From Gemmatimonadaceae bacterium (GTDB taxonomy: Bacteria > Gemmatimonadota > Gemmatimonadetes > Gemmatimonadales > Gemmatimonadaceae), in the NCBI GenBank assembly GCA_016720905.1, contig JADKJT010000030.1, positions 124,001 through 188,000 of the forward strand: 64,000 nt of DNA. Direction: 5' to 3'. Under the pieces are notes generated by a model. The model was not told where the DNA came from. It did not search any database and saw only the letters and a program-made list of their open reading frames with translations. Each line of letters opens with the position of its first letter. Position 1 is the first letter of the stretch. Shown piece by piece: positions 9,293 to 19,200 of this stretch. The translations under genes and the position numbers were made by a program.

Positions 9293-12097
9293 CTACTGCC
9301 GCCAGGAGAGCCCGAACGAGATCGTGCGGCCGGCATTGTAACCTTCGCGCTCCAGATTGCCCTGCATGAAGCGATAGCGTGCATCAAGCAGGTTGCGCGC
9401 ATCGAGACGCCCCGACACCTCGCGCCACACGGGGAAACGCAGCGAGAAATCCACAATGTCGCGCGGCGCTTCGACGATGTTTGGCAACGGGGCCACGCCA
9501 GCGGCGTAGATGCGCTCGCCGACCACGTTATACAGAATCGTGGCGTTGGTCCGCCCACTGGGCGACGAATACGTCAGGCCCGCGTTCACCACGTACGGCG
9601 CCTGTCCAACCATCCGACGCGACCGATCGGTGACGGCCAGTCCCCGCGTGGTATCGAGTGTCACCTTGGACGACATCAACGTGACGTTGGAGAAGCCGGT
9701 GAAGGCCTGCGCCCATGATCCCAGGAACCCGAGCTGCTTGCGGGCCTCCAGTTCCATGCCGATGTCGGTGGCGCTCACGGCGTTCTGATACAGCGCCTGA
9801 TAGGCGCCAGACGTTGCCGACTCGATGCGCTCCACCGGCCGGTCAAAGTGCTTGACGAAGCCACCGATGCTCAGCACTTCACCCGCATTGGGGAAAAGTT
9901 CGTAGCGCACATCGTAATTGTCGATCAGCGACCGCTGCAGCTTGTCGTTGCCCGTGACGCTCACGCCCCCCAACACATCGCGAAAGGTTACCGGTGCCAG
10001 TTCCCGATACTCCGGCCGGGCGAGCGTGCGCGTGACCCCCAACCGGAGGTTTTGAGTTTCCGACAGGCGCGTGTTGATGAGCAGCGACGGCAGCACGTCG
10101 GTGTTGTCAAGGCGCGCGGCCGCGGTAAATCCTCCCTGCGTGCTCGCATCGACATTGATCTTGGCCGCTTCCACGCGCGCACCGGCGATGACGCGAATGT
10201 TCTCGCGCAGCCCCCAGTCCAGCATGGCGTAGCCGGCCGAGGTGCGATCCGTCGCCGTGTACGATCCGGCCTGTCCGATGGGCTGGACATTGATCAGCGA
10301 GCACGTGGCGCACGACTGGGTCGAACCGAAGATGACACTCGGGCTCTCGGTCAGCAGTGACGATGGCGCGCGGGAGATGAACGCGTAGATGGGCGCATCG
10401 GCCTGGCGATCGGTGCTGCGCGTGTACGCGCCGATTTTGAGCGTGTTCTGCTTGGCCGTCTCGCCAATCTGGAACGCATGATCGAGCTGCGCGGTGGTGT
10501 TGTTCTCGGTGAGCTTGAAATACAGGCGACGCGCGCCATCCAGGGACGCGAGCAGCGAGAATTGGCCATCGGAACCGCGGGAGTAGACCACATCTGAACG
10601 ATCCGGCTCGCGTCGCGTGGTGCTGCCATACGTGGCCGACCATGTGGTCTTGTTGTGATCACCCAACTGGTGCTCACCCTGACCGGTCACCGTGACCACG
10701 CCGCGTTCGACGTAGCGCAACGTCGTGCGGGCAATGCTGTCCGAGAGATTCTCGTCAAAACCCCGATCGGTTCGCGCTTCGTTGTCGGCGCTCCGGGTAG
10801 CGGTGGTGTTGAGCGACAGACGGGAGCTCTGGCCAACCAGCGTCGCGAAGTTCGCGATGCCGCCCCATTGAATGCTCGAGCGCCCGGTTGTCCCGGAGAG
10901 CGAGGTGAGCGGTACGACCGTGTTGTTCGGGCCTTGATTACCCACGGCAAAGCGCTCGTTGGCACGCACTTCCTCGGTGTAGCCGTAGTTGCCGCTCAAC
11001 ACGTACCCCACCCGCTTACCCAAAATGGTGTTGCCGCCCGTTGAGGCGCCGAACGACCCGTTCGGCCCTCCAGCGCGCGGGGCGGCGTCCCATACATTGC
11101 GCTGCTGCAGCGCGATCTGGTTGAACTGGGTCTGCGATACATTGCCGAAGAAGTTGGCCTGCGACAGTGCCTGCGGCATCTTGCGGGCACCATACGAGAA
11201 TCCCACCAGCTCGCCGCCGGCGCGCGGCGCCATCGGCAATGTCCGTCCGACCACACGATCGTTGCCACCGAAGCTGGTGGTATAGTTGATCTGCCGACTG
11301 GCGGGAAACTCCTTGGTCCGGATGTTCACATTCGCGCCGGCGAAGTCGCCCGGCTGATCTGGTGTGAACGTCTTGCTGGTGGTGATCTCTTGCAGCAGGC
11401 TGGAGGGGAACAGGTCCAACGGAATGACCTTGCGCTCAGGCTCCGGGCTCGGGATGCGGGCACCGTTGAGCGACGCGGTGGTGTAGCGCTCGCCCAATCC
11501 GCGAACTTGCAAGTACTTCCCGTCCTGCACGGTCACACCGGAGACGCGCTGTGCGGCCTGGGCGGCGTCGCCATCCGGACTTTTCGCGATCTGTTCGGCG
11601 GTAATCGCGTTCACCACGTTGGTGGCGTTCTTCTGCTGATCGAGGGCGTCGTTGACCGACCCCTTCTCCTTGCTGGCCGTCACACTGATTGCCGCCAGTT
11701 GGAACTCGGCGGCCGTGAGTGACACGTCCTGTTCGACGTCGCCGTTCACGGGCACTACAACGCCCGTGACCGACTTTGGCCCATAGCCAATGCGGCGGAT
11801 TTGCAGCGTGGCGGTGCCCGCGGGCACCCGCAGCAGGAGGTACCGACCATCGACGCCGGACATCGTGCCGTTAGTGGTGCCCACCAATTGAATCTGCGCG
11901 CCAGTCAGACCCTGACCGGTGGCCGCATCGATGACGCGGCCGGTGACCTTGCCGGTGGGCGACGCTACCTGTGCGCCGCCGGAGACGAGGGGAACGGCCA
12001 ACCCCAGAATCAGGGCCACTCCCCGAACGGAGGCTGACACTCCGCTCCGAGAATGGATGGGGGCGAAGCGGCGTGTCTCGTCGGCGGATAAGCGCAT
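9293..12097 (-). CDS. TonB-dependent outer-membrane receptor
   Basis: A 934-residue outer-membrane receptor. After the signal peptide (to about residue 43, ending GGAQ) comes a carboxypeptidase-regulatory-like beta domain (GKVTGRVIDAATGQGLTGAQIQ, about 49-130). Then a plug domain follows with NVVNAITAEQIAKSPDGDAAQAAQRVSG-like pattern, the VRGLGERYTTASLNGARIPSPEP segment and an FTPDQPGDFAGANVNIRTKEFP stretch. A 22-strand barrel region ends in the aromatic residue pattern FGLSWRQ. The ERYTTASLNGARIPSPEPE type of plug is shared with receptors that sit beside phosphate-regulated lipoproteins. Placed between the pst and phoBR loci, it is a good candidate for uptake of phosphate-containing compounds. 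Substrate is inference. Confidence 0.92.
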   Translation of the reverse strand: MRLSADETRRFAPIHSRSGVSASVRGVALILGLAVPLVSGGAQVASPTGKVTGRVIDAATGQGLTGAQIQLVGTTNGTMSGVDGRYLLLRVPAGTATLQIRRIGYGPKSVTGVVVPVNGDVEQDVSLTAAEFQLAAISVTASKEKGSVNDALDQQKNATNVVNAITAEQIAKSPDGDAAQAAQRVSGVTVQDGKYLQVRGLGERYTTASLNGARIPSPEPERKVIPLDLFPSSLLQEITTSKTFTPDQPGDFAGANVNIRTKEFPASRQINYTTSFGGNDRVVGRTLPMAPRAGGELVGFSYGARKMPQALSQANFFGNVSQTQFNQIALQQRNVWDAAPRAGGPNGSFGASTGGNTILGKRVGYVLSGNYGYTEEVRANERFAVGNQGPNNTVVPLTSLSGTTGRSSIQWGGIANFATLVGQSSRLSLNTTATRSADNEARTDRGFDENLSDSIARTTLRYVERGVVTVTGQGEHQLGDHNKTTWSATYGSTTRREPDRSDVVYSRGSDGQFSLLASLDGARRLYFKLTENNTTAQLDHAFQIGETAKQNTLKIGAYTRSTDRQADAPIYAFISRAPSSLLTESPSVIFGSTQSCATCSLINVQPIGQAGSYTATDRTSAGYAMLDWGLRENIRVIAGARVEAAKINVDASTQGGFTAAARLDNTDVLPSLLINTRLSETQNLRLGVTRTLARPEYRELAPVTFRDVLGGVSVTGNDKLQRSLIDNYDVRYELFPNAGEVLSIGGFVKHFDRPVERIESATSGAYQALYQNAVSATDIGMELEARKQLGFLGSWAQAFTGFSNVTLMSSKVTLDTTRGLAVTDRSRRMVGQAPYVVNAGLTYSSPSGRTNATILYNVVGERIYAAGVAPLPNIVEAPRDIVDFSLRFPVWREVSGRLDARNLLDARYRFMQGNLEREGYNAGRTISFGLSWRQ

Positions 12098-12313
12098 ATG
12101 GAGTCGGCGTGAGAGTCGAAGAGTCGAACTGCTCCGGGCGGCTCACCGCGCGCTCCGGATGCCGTGCAACTTCCGTGACTCAGGTTTCGAACAGCCGACG
12201 GAATTGCAACGACCGTGTCACGGCCGCACACCGGGACCTGGACCTCTCAAGCGTTGAATTCGTGGCCCTGACCGGTTGCCGAGCGAGCCTGAGCCGTGTA
12301 ATGTCGCCTCGGA

Positions 12314-13297
12314 ATGACTGCCTCCCACACTCCGAATGGCTCTGACGCCCACCCGCGCCGGGTCGCGTCGCCCCCAACCACCGACCCGCAGACGCGCTCC
12401 GAGGCGTTGTCGGTCGCCGCTCGTGCTTTGCGGTCGGCCGAACACGTGTGTGTCCTCACGGGCGCCGGCACTTCGGCAGAAAGCGGCATTCCGACGTTCC
12501 GGGATGCATTGACTGGCCATTGGGCGCAGTTTACCCCGCAGGAACTGGCCACGCCTGACGCCTTTGCCCAACATCCCGAACGGGTCTGGCAGTGGTATTC
12601 CGCTCGCCGGGCCATGGTGCGTGCCGCGCTGCCGAATCCAGGACATGTGGCGCTGGCAACACTTGCCGCCCGTGTGTCGCATTGCACCCTGGTCACGCAG
12701 AATGTTGACGACCTCCATCAACGGGCGGGCAATCGCGATGTTGTGTCGTTACACGGCTCGTTGATGCGCGCGAGGTGCAGTGCGGGGTGCGCGGGAACGA
12801 TCGAACCGACGTTAGACCAGTCCGACACCCCGCCCCGATGCCCGCAGTGCGGAGCACTGATGCGTCCGGATGTGGTGTGGTTCGGTGAGCCGCTTCCGAT
12901 GGACCAGTATCAGCGCGCCCGCGATGCGGCGGTGGCGTGTGACGTCTTCCTGTCAGTGGGCACGTCCAACGTGGTCGAGCCAGCGGCATCGCTGCCGTGG
13001 GTGGCGGCGGCACACGGGGCGACCGTGATTGTGGTCAATCCCTCAATGGAAGGCCAACGCCGCGGTCCGAGTGTGCTGGCAGTCGAAGGCCCGTCGGGCG
13101 TGATGCTGCCGAGACTGATCGCGGAAGCGTACGCGGGAAAGCGGCCGCGACGAGTGGAGACCGCAAGTTCGGCCGTCGCCCAGTCAAGTTCCGACGAGCC
13201 GTCGATGCCAGTTTCCGAGCCGCTTGAGACGTTAGAGGGCGGACCGCCTTCGGGGCCCGCGCTATCCGATTTTCCGACCGAGCAGGGGAGTCGCTGA
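12314..13297 (+). CDS. NAD-dependent protein deacylase, sirtuin family
   Basis: A 327-residue Sir2-family enzyme that removes acyl groups from lysines using NAD. Visible features: NAD-binding GAGTSAESGIPTFRD (about 50-64), QNVDDLH (129-135), the catalytic histidine in SLHGS (H147), and four zinc cysteines (C155, C159, C176, C179). Tyr95 and Arg98 in WYSARR match the Tyr-x-x-Arg pair that binds succinyl or malonyl groups in SIRT5 and CobB, so desuccinylase activity is likely. About 55 C-terminal residues are low-complexity and acidic/Ser-rich, and there is a 30-residue N-terminal extension. It is divergent from the TonB receptor and convergent with phoR, six bases away. Confidence 0.93.
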   Translation: MTASHTPNGSDAHPRRVASPPTTDPQTRSEALSVAARALRSAEHVCVLTGAGTSAESGIPTFRDALTGHWAQFTPQELATPDAFAQHPERVWQWYSARRAMVRAALPNPGHVALATLAARVSHCTLVTQNVDDLHQRAGNRDVVSLHGSLMRARCSAGCAGTIEPTLDQSDTPPRCPQCGALMRPDVVWFGEPLPMDQYQRARDAAVACDVFLSVGTSNVVEPAASLPWVAAAHGATVIVVNPSMEGQRRGPSVLAVEGPSGVMLPRLIAEAYAGKRPRRVETASSAVAQSSSDEPSMPVSEPLETLEGGPPSGPALSDFPTEQGSR

Positions 13298-13303
13298 GGT
13301 CGA

Positions 13304-14635
13304 CTAGGTCGCTGTCTCATCACGGCGAGGAAACAGCACGGCAATCGTGGTGCCGACTCCTGGAGTGCTTTCGGCGCGGACCCGACCGCCATGGGCCTCC
13401 GCGAGGTGTCGAACAATAGCCAATCCCAATCCGGTGCCTCCCGCCTCGCGAGAGCGACCAGGATCGGCGCGATAGAATCGCTCGAAGATTCGCGGGAGTT
13501 GTGCCGCACCGATCCCCGTCCCCGTATCGCGCACACCGATCCAATCGCCGTCCGTCGCCGATTCCGAGAAGAGCACGACCTCACCATTCACCGTATGGCG
13601 CAACGCGTTTTCCGCCAGGTTGCTGAGTATCTGGCGGGTGGCAGTGGTGTCGGCGTAAATGTGGGGTGCATCAGGCGCCTCCTCTACCCGCATCGCGACG
13701 CCTTTCGCCTGCGCGGCCGCCCGAAGTGGGCCGGCAATTTCCTCGGCAAGCGCTGCAAACCGCTGCTCGACGGGGTTGGGGAGCCACCCGCCAGACTCAA
13801 TTCGCGATAGGTCGAGCAGATCATCAACGATGCGCTGCATTCGTTGAACGTTGCTGGCCACCATCCCGAGAAACTGGCGTCGCAACGCAATCGGCAGTGC
13901 CTCGTCCGTCAGCGTCTCCACAAACCCTGACACCACGGTGAGTGGCGTACGGAGTTCATGCGACACATTGGCCACGAAATCGCGACGGACGGACTCCAGT
14001 AGGCGAAACGGCGTGAGGTCGTAGAGCGCCAGCACCGCGCCGCCGGCGGGCAAGGGCCGGGCCGTCAACGACAGCGTGCGATCATCGACACGGACTTCAT
14101 CCGGTTCGGCTTCTCGCCCAGAGAGCACGTCGACAAGCGCGGCTCGCAACGCCCGATCACGCGGCAGGTATTCGGCCGGGAATGGCACCGGCTCGCTCAG
14201 TCGCAGGAGTCGTCTGGCGGTATCGTTGATGCGGACCACCTGTTTCCGCGCATCGACCGCGACGACCCCTTCATTCAGCGACTCGGTGAGGGCCATCAGC
14301 AACTCTTCTGCGGCGGCCAACTCCTGTCGTCGCGCCGACAGTTGATCGGCCAGCTGTCGCAGGGAGTCCGCAAGGCCGCCCGCCTCGTCATAGGGTGCCA
14401 ACGACGCTCGCCGCGACAACCAACCGCCAACCAAGGCGCGCGCCACGTCATCGAGCTCCTCAAGCGGTCGTCGGACGGATTCCGCCACGACACTAGCCCC
14501 GAGGGCGCCAACCACGACGGCGAATCCGGCGGCGGCAAAGATGTTTACACCTTGGGCGACCGCAAAGAGCGCCGTCGCCACAGCCAGTGCGATGACGAAG
14601 GTGATCTTCGAGAGGAGACGAGATGTGCCTCGCAC
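13304..14635 (-). CDS. phoR: Phosphate regulon sensor histidine kinase PhoR
   Basis: A 443-residue membrane histidine kinase. Two hydrophobic helices (about 10-50) are followed by a HAMP-like linker (SVVAESVRRPLEELDDVARAL), a PAS domain (about 110-205, NEGVVAVDARKQVVRINDTARRLL) and the HisKA motif FVANVSHELRTPL with the phospho-accepting His226. The ATPase part has N, G1 and G2 boxes (NLAENALRHT, GVRDTGTGIG, GGTGLGLAI). The domain order and the PhoB-like partner 12 bases upstream support PhoR, which autophosphorylates at low phosphate. It is the last gene of the udk-phoB-phoR set. Confidence 0.93.
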   Translation of the reverse strand: MRGTSRLLSKITFVIALAVATALFAVAQGVNIFAAAGFAVVVGALGASVVAESVRRPLEELDDVARALVGGWLSRRASLAPYDEAGGLADSLRQLADQLSARRQELAAAEELLMALTESLNEGVVAVDARKQVVRINDTARRLLRLSEPVPFPAEYLPRDRALRAALVDVLSGREAEPDEVRVDDRTLSLTARPLPAGGAVLALYDLTPFRLLESVRRDFVANVSHELRTPLTVVSGFVETLTDEALPIALRRQFLGMVASNVQRMQRIVDDLLDLSRIESGGWLPNPVEQRFAALAEEIAGPLRAAAQAKGVAMRVEEAPDAPHIYADTTATRQILSNLAENALRHTVNGEVVLFSESATDGDWIGVRDTGTGIGAAQLPRIFERFYRADPGRSREAGGTGLGLAIVRHLAEAHGGRVRAESTPGVGTTIAVLFPRRDETAT

Positions 14636-14647
14636 GTGGCGGGTGCG

Positions 14648-15367
14648 TCAGCTGCCCCGCGCTGCAGCCGCGCGGAGGCGATAGCCGAATCCCCGGACCG
14701 TTTCAATCAGGTCACCAGCGACCCCCAACTTTGTGCGCAGGCGTTGGATGTGCATGTCAACGGTGCGCGTCTGAATGTCCGGAGCCGCCTCCCATACGGT
14801 CTCAAGCAGGTGCGCGCGTCCTTGCACACGTCCGCGGCGCTCGGCAAGCGTCAGCAACAGCTTGAACTCCGTCGGGGTCAGTTCCACCGGCTGATTCTCG
14901 ACCAGCACGGTCATGGCGGCGCGATCAATTCGCAGCGGGCCAATGATAAGGCTGTCTGCTGTCGCCGCCGGAATGTTGCCGGCCCGACGCAAGATGGCTC
15001 CAACGCGCAAGACCAGCTCGGCGGGACTGAACGGTTTGGTGAGATAATCATCAGCGCCGAGCGACAGCCCTCGAATGCGATCCGGCTCTTCGCGACGAGC
15101 CGTCAGCATCAGGACGGCCACGTCACGGGTGGCTTCGTCACCGCGAAGCACCTCCAGCACATCGAAGCCGGACATTCCCGGCAGCATCAGGTCGAGCACG
15201 ATGAGCGAGTACCGTTCCCGTCGTACCGCTTCGAGTGCATCCTGACCGGTCGACGCCGTGGCCAGACGATAGCCGGCTTTTCCGAGATGGTACGCCACCA
15301 GGGCCACGATGTCGGGCTCGTCGTCAACAACAAGGATGCGTTCGACGGAAGACGGTGCAGGATTCAT
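14648..15367 (-). CDS. phoB: Phosphate regulon response regulator PhoB
   Basis: A 239-residue OmpR/PhoB-type regulator. The receiver domain (about 8-125) has the acidic pair DDE (15-17), the phosphorylation site Asp59 in VLDLMLPG, T89 and Lys111 in DYLTKPFSP. The C-terminal winged-helix DNA-binding domain (about 145-235) shows ELTPTEFKLLLTLAERRGRV and VDMHIQRLRTKLG. It lies between udk (five bases upstream) and phoR and is next to Pst genes, so it is probably PhoB. It would activate the Pst, receptor and nucleotidase genes nearby, though I could not identify a secure Pho box. Confidence 0.92.
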   Translation of the reverse strand: MNPAPSSVERILVVDDEPDIVALVAYHLGKAGYRLATASTGQDALEAVRRERYSLIVLDLMLPGMSGFDVLEVLRGDEATRDVAVLMLTARREEPDRIRGLSLGADDYLTKPFSPAELVLRVGAILRRAGNIPAATADSLIIGPLRIDRAAMTVLVENQPVELTPTEFKLLLTLAERRGRVQGRAHLLETVWEAAPDIQTRTVDMHIQRLRTKLGVAGDLIETVRGFGYRLRAAAARGS

Positions 15368-15372
15368 GCGGC

Positions 15373-16053
15373 TCAGATGTCGGCTGGCGCTGTCGGTACG
15401 AACGCCGGCGTGGGCGACGCCGCGCGCGCCAGATGACGCGCGGTGAGGCGCCGATGGATTTTGGCGACGATCATCTCGATCGCCACGGTATTACTGCCAC
15501 CTCGCGGGACAATCACGTCGGCGTACCGCTTGCTGGGTTCCACAAACTGCAGGTGCATCGGTTGCACGGTGGTCAGGTATTGCTCCAGCACCGACTCCAG
15601 CGTGCGACCGCGCACCGCCGTGTCCCGGCGAATGCGACGGATCAAACGGATGTCAGGATCGGCATCCACGAACACCTTCACATCGCACAGCTCACGCACT
15701 GCGGGGTCCGAGAGTAGCAGGATCCCGTCGATGACGACCACGTCAGCGGGTTCAATGGCCCGCGTTCGTGTGCTGCGAGAATGTGAGGCGAACTCGTACA
15801 CCGGCATCTCCACCCGCTCACCGCGCGACAGCGCCGCGAGATGGGCGGTCAGGAGCTCCACGTCAAAGGCATCCGGATGATCCCAGTTGACATGCTGCAA
15901 CTGCTGGAGCGTCAGGTGGCGGAAGTCGCGGTAGTACGCATCCATTTCCAGGAATGCGACCGAGGCGTCCGGAAGCGCCTCGGCAACCTTGCGGGCTACC
16001 GTGGACTTCCCGGATCCAGTCCCGCCCGCAATGCCGATGATGAGCGGCTTCAC
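15373..16053 (-). CDS. udk: Uridine kinase
   Basis: A 226-residue P-loop kinase that phosphorylates uridine and cytidine to the monophosphates. It has Walker A GGTGSGKST (residues 10-18), EMDAYYRDFRHLT, NWDHPDAFDVELL, the YEFASHSRSTRT nucleoside-binding segment and the lid motif RLIRRIRRDTAVRGR with the QYLTTVQPMH continuation. These define the uridine kinase family; length is normal, with a Pro/Ala-rich tail. It is the first gene of a tight minus-strand set with phoB and phoR, an uncommon coupling of pyrimidine salvage to phosphate regulation. Confidence 0.95.
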   Translation of the reverse strand: MKPLIIGIAGGTGSGKSTVARKVAEALPDASVAFLEMDAYYRDFRHLTLQQLQHVNWDHPDAFDVELLTAHLAALSRGERVEMPVYEFASHSRSTRTRAIEPADVVVIDGILLLSDPAVRELCDVKVFVDADPDIRLIRRIRRDTAVRGRTLESVLEQYLTTVQPMHLQFVEPSKRYADVIVPRGGSNTVAIEMIVAKIHRRLTARHLARAASPTPAFVPTAPADI

Positions 16054-16291
16054 AACGGTGGAACTCGCACTGCCGAATCTGATTGCAACACCACGATGAA
16101 CATCCTGCCTGAGGGTCGTGTCAGGCCTGCCACGACCGAGTAACGATTACGTATCGGTGGCCCGGTCCGACGTTGAATACATGGAACTTCGCGGCCGACG
16201 GCGGGCCGGGGGAGGGGTGCCGCCGGATTCGGCCGCATTCAATCGGCGGCTACGGGTGGAGCGGGTGCTGGACGGTCACTAGCATTCGCCC

Positions 16292-19200
16292 ATGAGACCA
16301 CGGTGCGGGTTGGTGTACCCCCTTCGGATTGGCAGACGGCGGGCGGCAACGCTCGGGGCCCTGATGCTGTCGGTCAACGGGTGGGCGTCGGCCCTCAGCG
16401 CCCAAGGGGCCGATCGATACGATCTGGTGGTGGCCGCGACCACCGATGTGCACGGTCGCCTGCGCGCCTGGGACTACTACGCGAACGCTGCGGACCCGAC
16501 ACGAACGCTGGCCGGCGCGGCCACCATCGTCGATTCCCTGCGCCGAGCCAATCCCGGGCGGGTGGTGCTGGTGGATGGCGGCGACCTGCTGCAGGGCAAT
16601 CCGCTGTTGTTTGTGGCCGCCAAGGTCAATCAGCCTCCTGTTCATCCGGCCATTGCCGCCATGAACGTCATGCAATACGACGCGGCAGTCCTGGGCAATC
16701 ACGAGTTCAACTACGGCGTGCCGTTGCTCAAGCGTGCGGTGTCCCAAGCGGCCTTTCCGTTCCTGGCCGCCAATGTGCGCGACGCCGGTGGCACGCCCTT
16801 TGTGGCACCGATGACGATGATCACGCGGCGTATGCCGCGCGGCGGTGTGGTGCGTATCGGCATCATTGGCGGTACCACACCGGGCTCCATGGTGTGGGAC
16901 GCGGAAAACCTGCGCGCGGCGCGACTGACCATCACGGATATCATTCCCGCGGTGCGGCGCTCCGTTGCGGATGCGCGACGTCAACGGGCCGATGTCATCG
17001 TGGTGCTGCTGCATTCCGGGCTTAATGAAGAGGCCACCTACGATACCGTCGCCACGCAGTTGCCGTCGGAGAACGTGGCGGCGCGATTGCCGCGCGAAAT
17101 TGATGGCATCGACCTGGTCGTCTATGGTCATTCCCACCGTGAGCTCGTCGACTCGACAATCAATGGCGCCCTGCTCATGCAGCCGCGCAATTGGGCGGCC
17201 AGTGTGGCGGTCGCGTCACTCACGATGGAACGCCTCCGCGGTCGGTGGCATGTTGCGGCGCACCGAGGACAGTCGGTGCGCGTGGCGGGACATGCCGAGT
17301 CGCCCACGGTGCTTGCCGCGACAACCGCCTCCCATCAGGCGGCGGTGGCGTGGGTGATGGCGCCGGCTGGTCGCACCACCGTGGCGTGGCGGGCGGATAG
17401 CGCCCGCGTTGCGGATATGCCCGTGACCGACCTGGTGAACGAAATCATGCGGCGCGCCACCGGCGCGGATCTGTCCGCCACGGCCGCGTTCTCAATTGAT
17501 GCGGGGCTGGACAGCGGCATCATCACCATCGCAGCGCTGAGCAAGCTCTACCCATACGAGAATCTGCTCCGCGCCGTGAAGATTTCCGGTGCGCAGTTGC
17601 GCGCCTACCTTGAACACTCGGCGCGCTACTATCGGTCGCTTGACGCGAATGGCCGAGCGCCCGCCGATGGCATTGTTGATCCGGCGATCCCGGGATTCAA
17701 TTTCGATGTGGTGGCCGGCGCGGACTACACGATTGATCTTGCGCGCCCCCTGGGGTCGCGCCTCGTCAGGCTGACGGTGCACGGCCGCACGGTGGCGCCC
17801 ACGGATTCGTTCACTATGGCGCTCAACAGCTATCGCGCCAGTGGTGGTGGCGGCTACACGATGTTGGTGGGCGCGCCGGTGGTGTATCGGCGCGACGTCG
17901 ACATCCGACAGCTGGTGATCGACGAAGTGCAGCGGGTCGCCTCGCTGGGCAAGGCGCTGATCCCGGCGGAGTACGCGACGCGCAACTGGACGCTCGAACC
18001 GGCGGCTGCGCGCGGGGCGGCGTTTGCGGAGCAGATGCGCGGTCGCCAATCGGAGGCGTCCGGCAGTGCACCGTCACCGACCTCCCGAACCGCGTCCGTT
18101 ACGCCACCTGGTGGCCGCCCAACCGGCATGGTGCGCGTGATTGCTTTCAGCGATTTTCACGCCGCGCTCCTTCCTTCGGGAGAACCGGGACGGGAAACGG
18201 GCGGCGCGGTGGCACTGTCGGCGGCGATTCGCCGCGCACAGCGAGAATGCACGGGCACCTGTCGCAGCGTGGTCATTCATGCGGGTGACTTGTTCACCGG
18301 ACAGCCGGCCTCTGATTGGGATGCCGGACGGCCAACTGTTGCCGTGATGAATCGTCTGGACGTGGCGGCCGGCGCCCTGGGCAATCACGAGTTCGATTTC
18401 GGGCAGGACACGCTGCGAAAGCGCTCGGGCGAATTGCGTCATCGACTGCTGGCGGTGAACGTGCGTGATCGGAGCAACCGCATGCCACCATGGGTGCGCG
18501 ACGACACCGTGGTCAGTCGCGACGGTATCCGCATTGGCATTGTCGGTGCGGCCGGGACACATACGAGCACCACGACCAAGCGCCGCAACGTGGCCGATCT
18601 CACGTTTGTCGATCCGGCTCCGTTGATCAGTGAGCGCATTCGGACGTTGCGCGCGTCCGGCGCGCAGGTGGTGGTGGCGGTGATTCACGACGGCGGTCGC
18701 TGCGAGGCCGGCACCGCCACGGAGTGTCATGGCGGTGGCATCGACGTGGCGCAACGGTTGACCGAGCGGCCCGACGCGTTCATCATCGGGCACTCCCACG
18801 TCAACGTGGATTTGCGGATCAATGGATTCCCGGTGGTGGAGCCGGCGTCGAGTGGTCGCGCCATTCAGGTGGTCGATATCCCACTGGAAGGCGGCGATGC
18901 TGTATCCACTTTGCGCACGATTGCCGCGGCCGACAGTGTCGGTGCCGATCCGATGGTCGATTCGATCGTTCGCGCGGCGGTGGTTCGCGTGAGAGGTCGG
19001 ATGAATCGACCGGTCGCCACCATGGCAGTGGCCATGCCAAGAACGGGGAATCAGTACGGACTGGGGAACCTGGTTGCTGATGCGGCCCGGATCATGGGCA
19101 ACGGCGATTTCGGCGCCTGGAACAACGGCGGGATTCGGGCTGACGTGCCGTCAGGGCTGATCACATACGGTGGCGTCCATGCCATCTCGCCATTCGGAAA

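Noticed and set aside
12098..12313. Possible Pho boxes (TGTCA-like repeats) before the TonB receptor and near 9125-9292
   Set aside because: I could not find two well-spaced 11-base repeats; GC-rich motifs of this type arise by chance.
16054..16291. Intergenic region between udk and the nucleotidase
   Set aside because: Searched for RNA genes, promoters and repeats; nothing convincing was seen.
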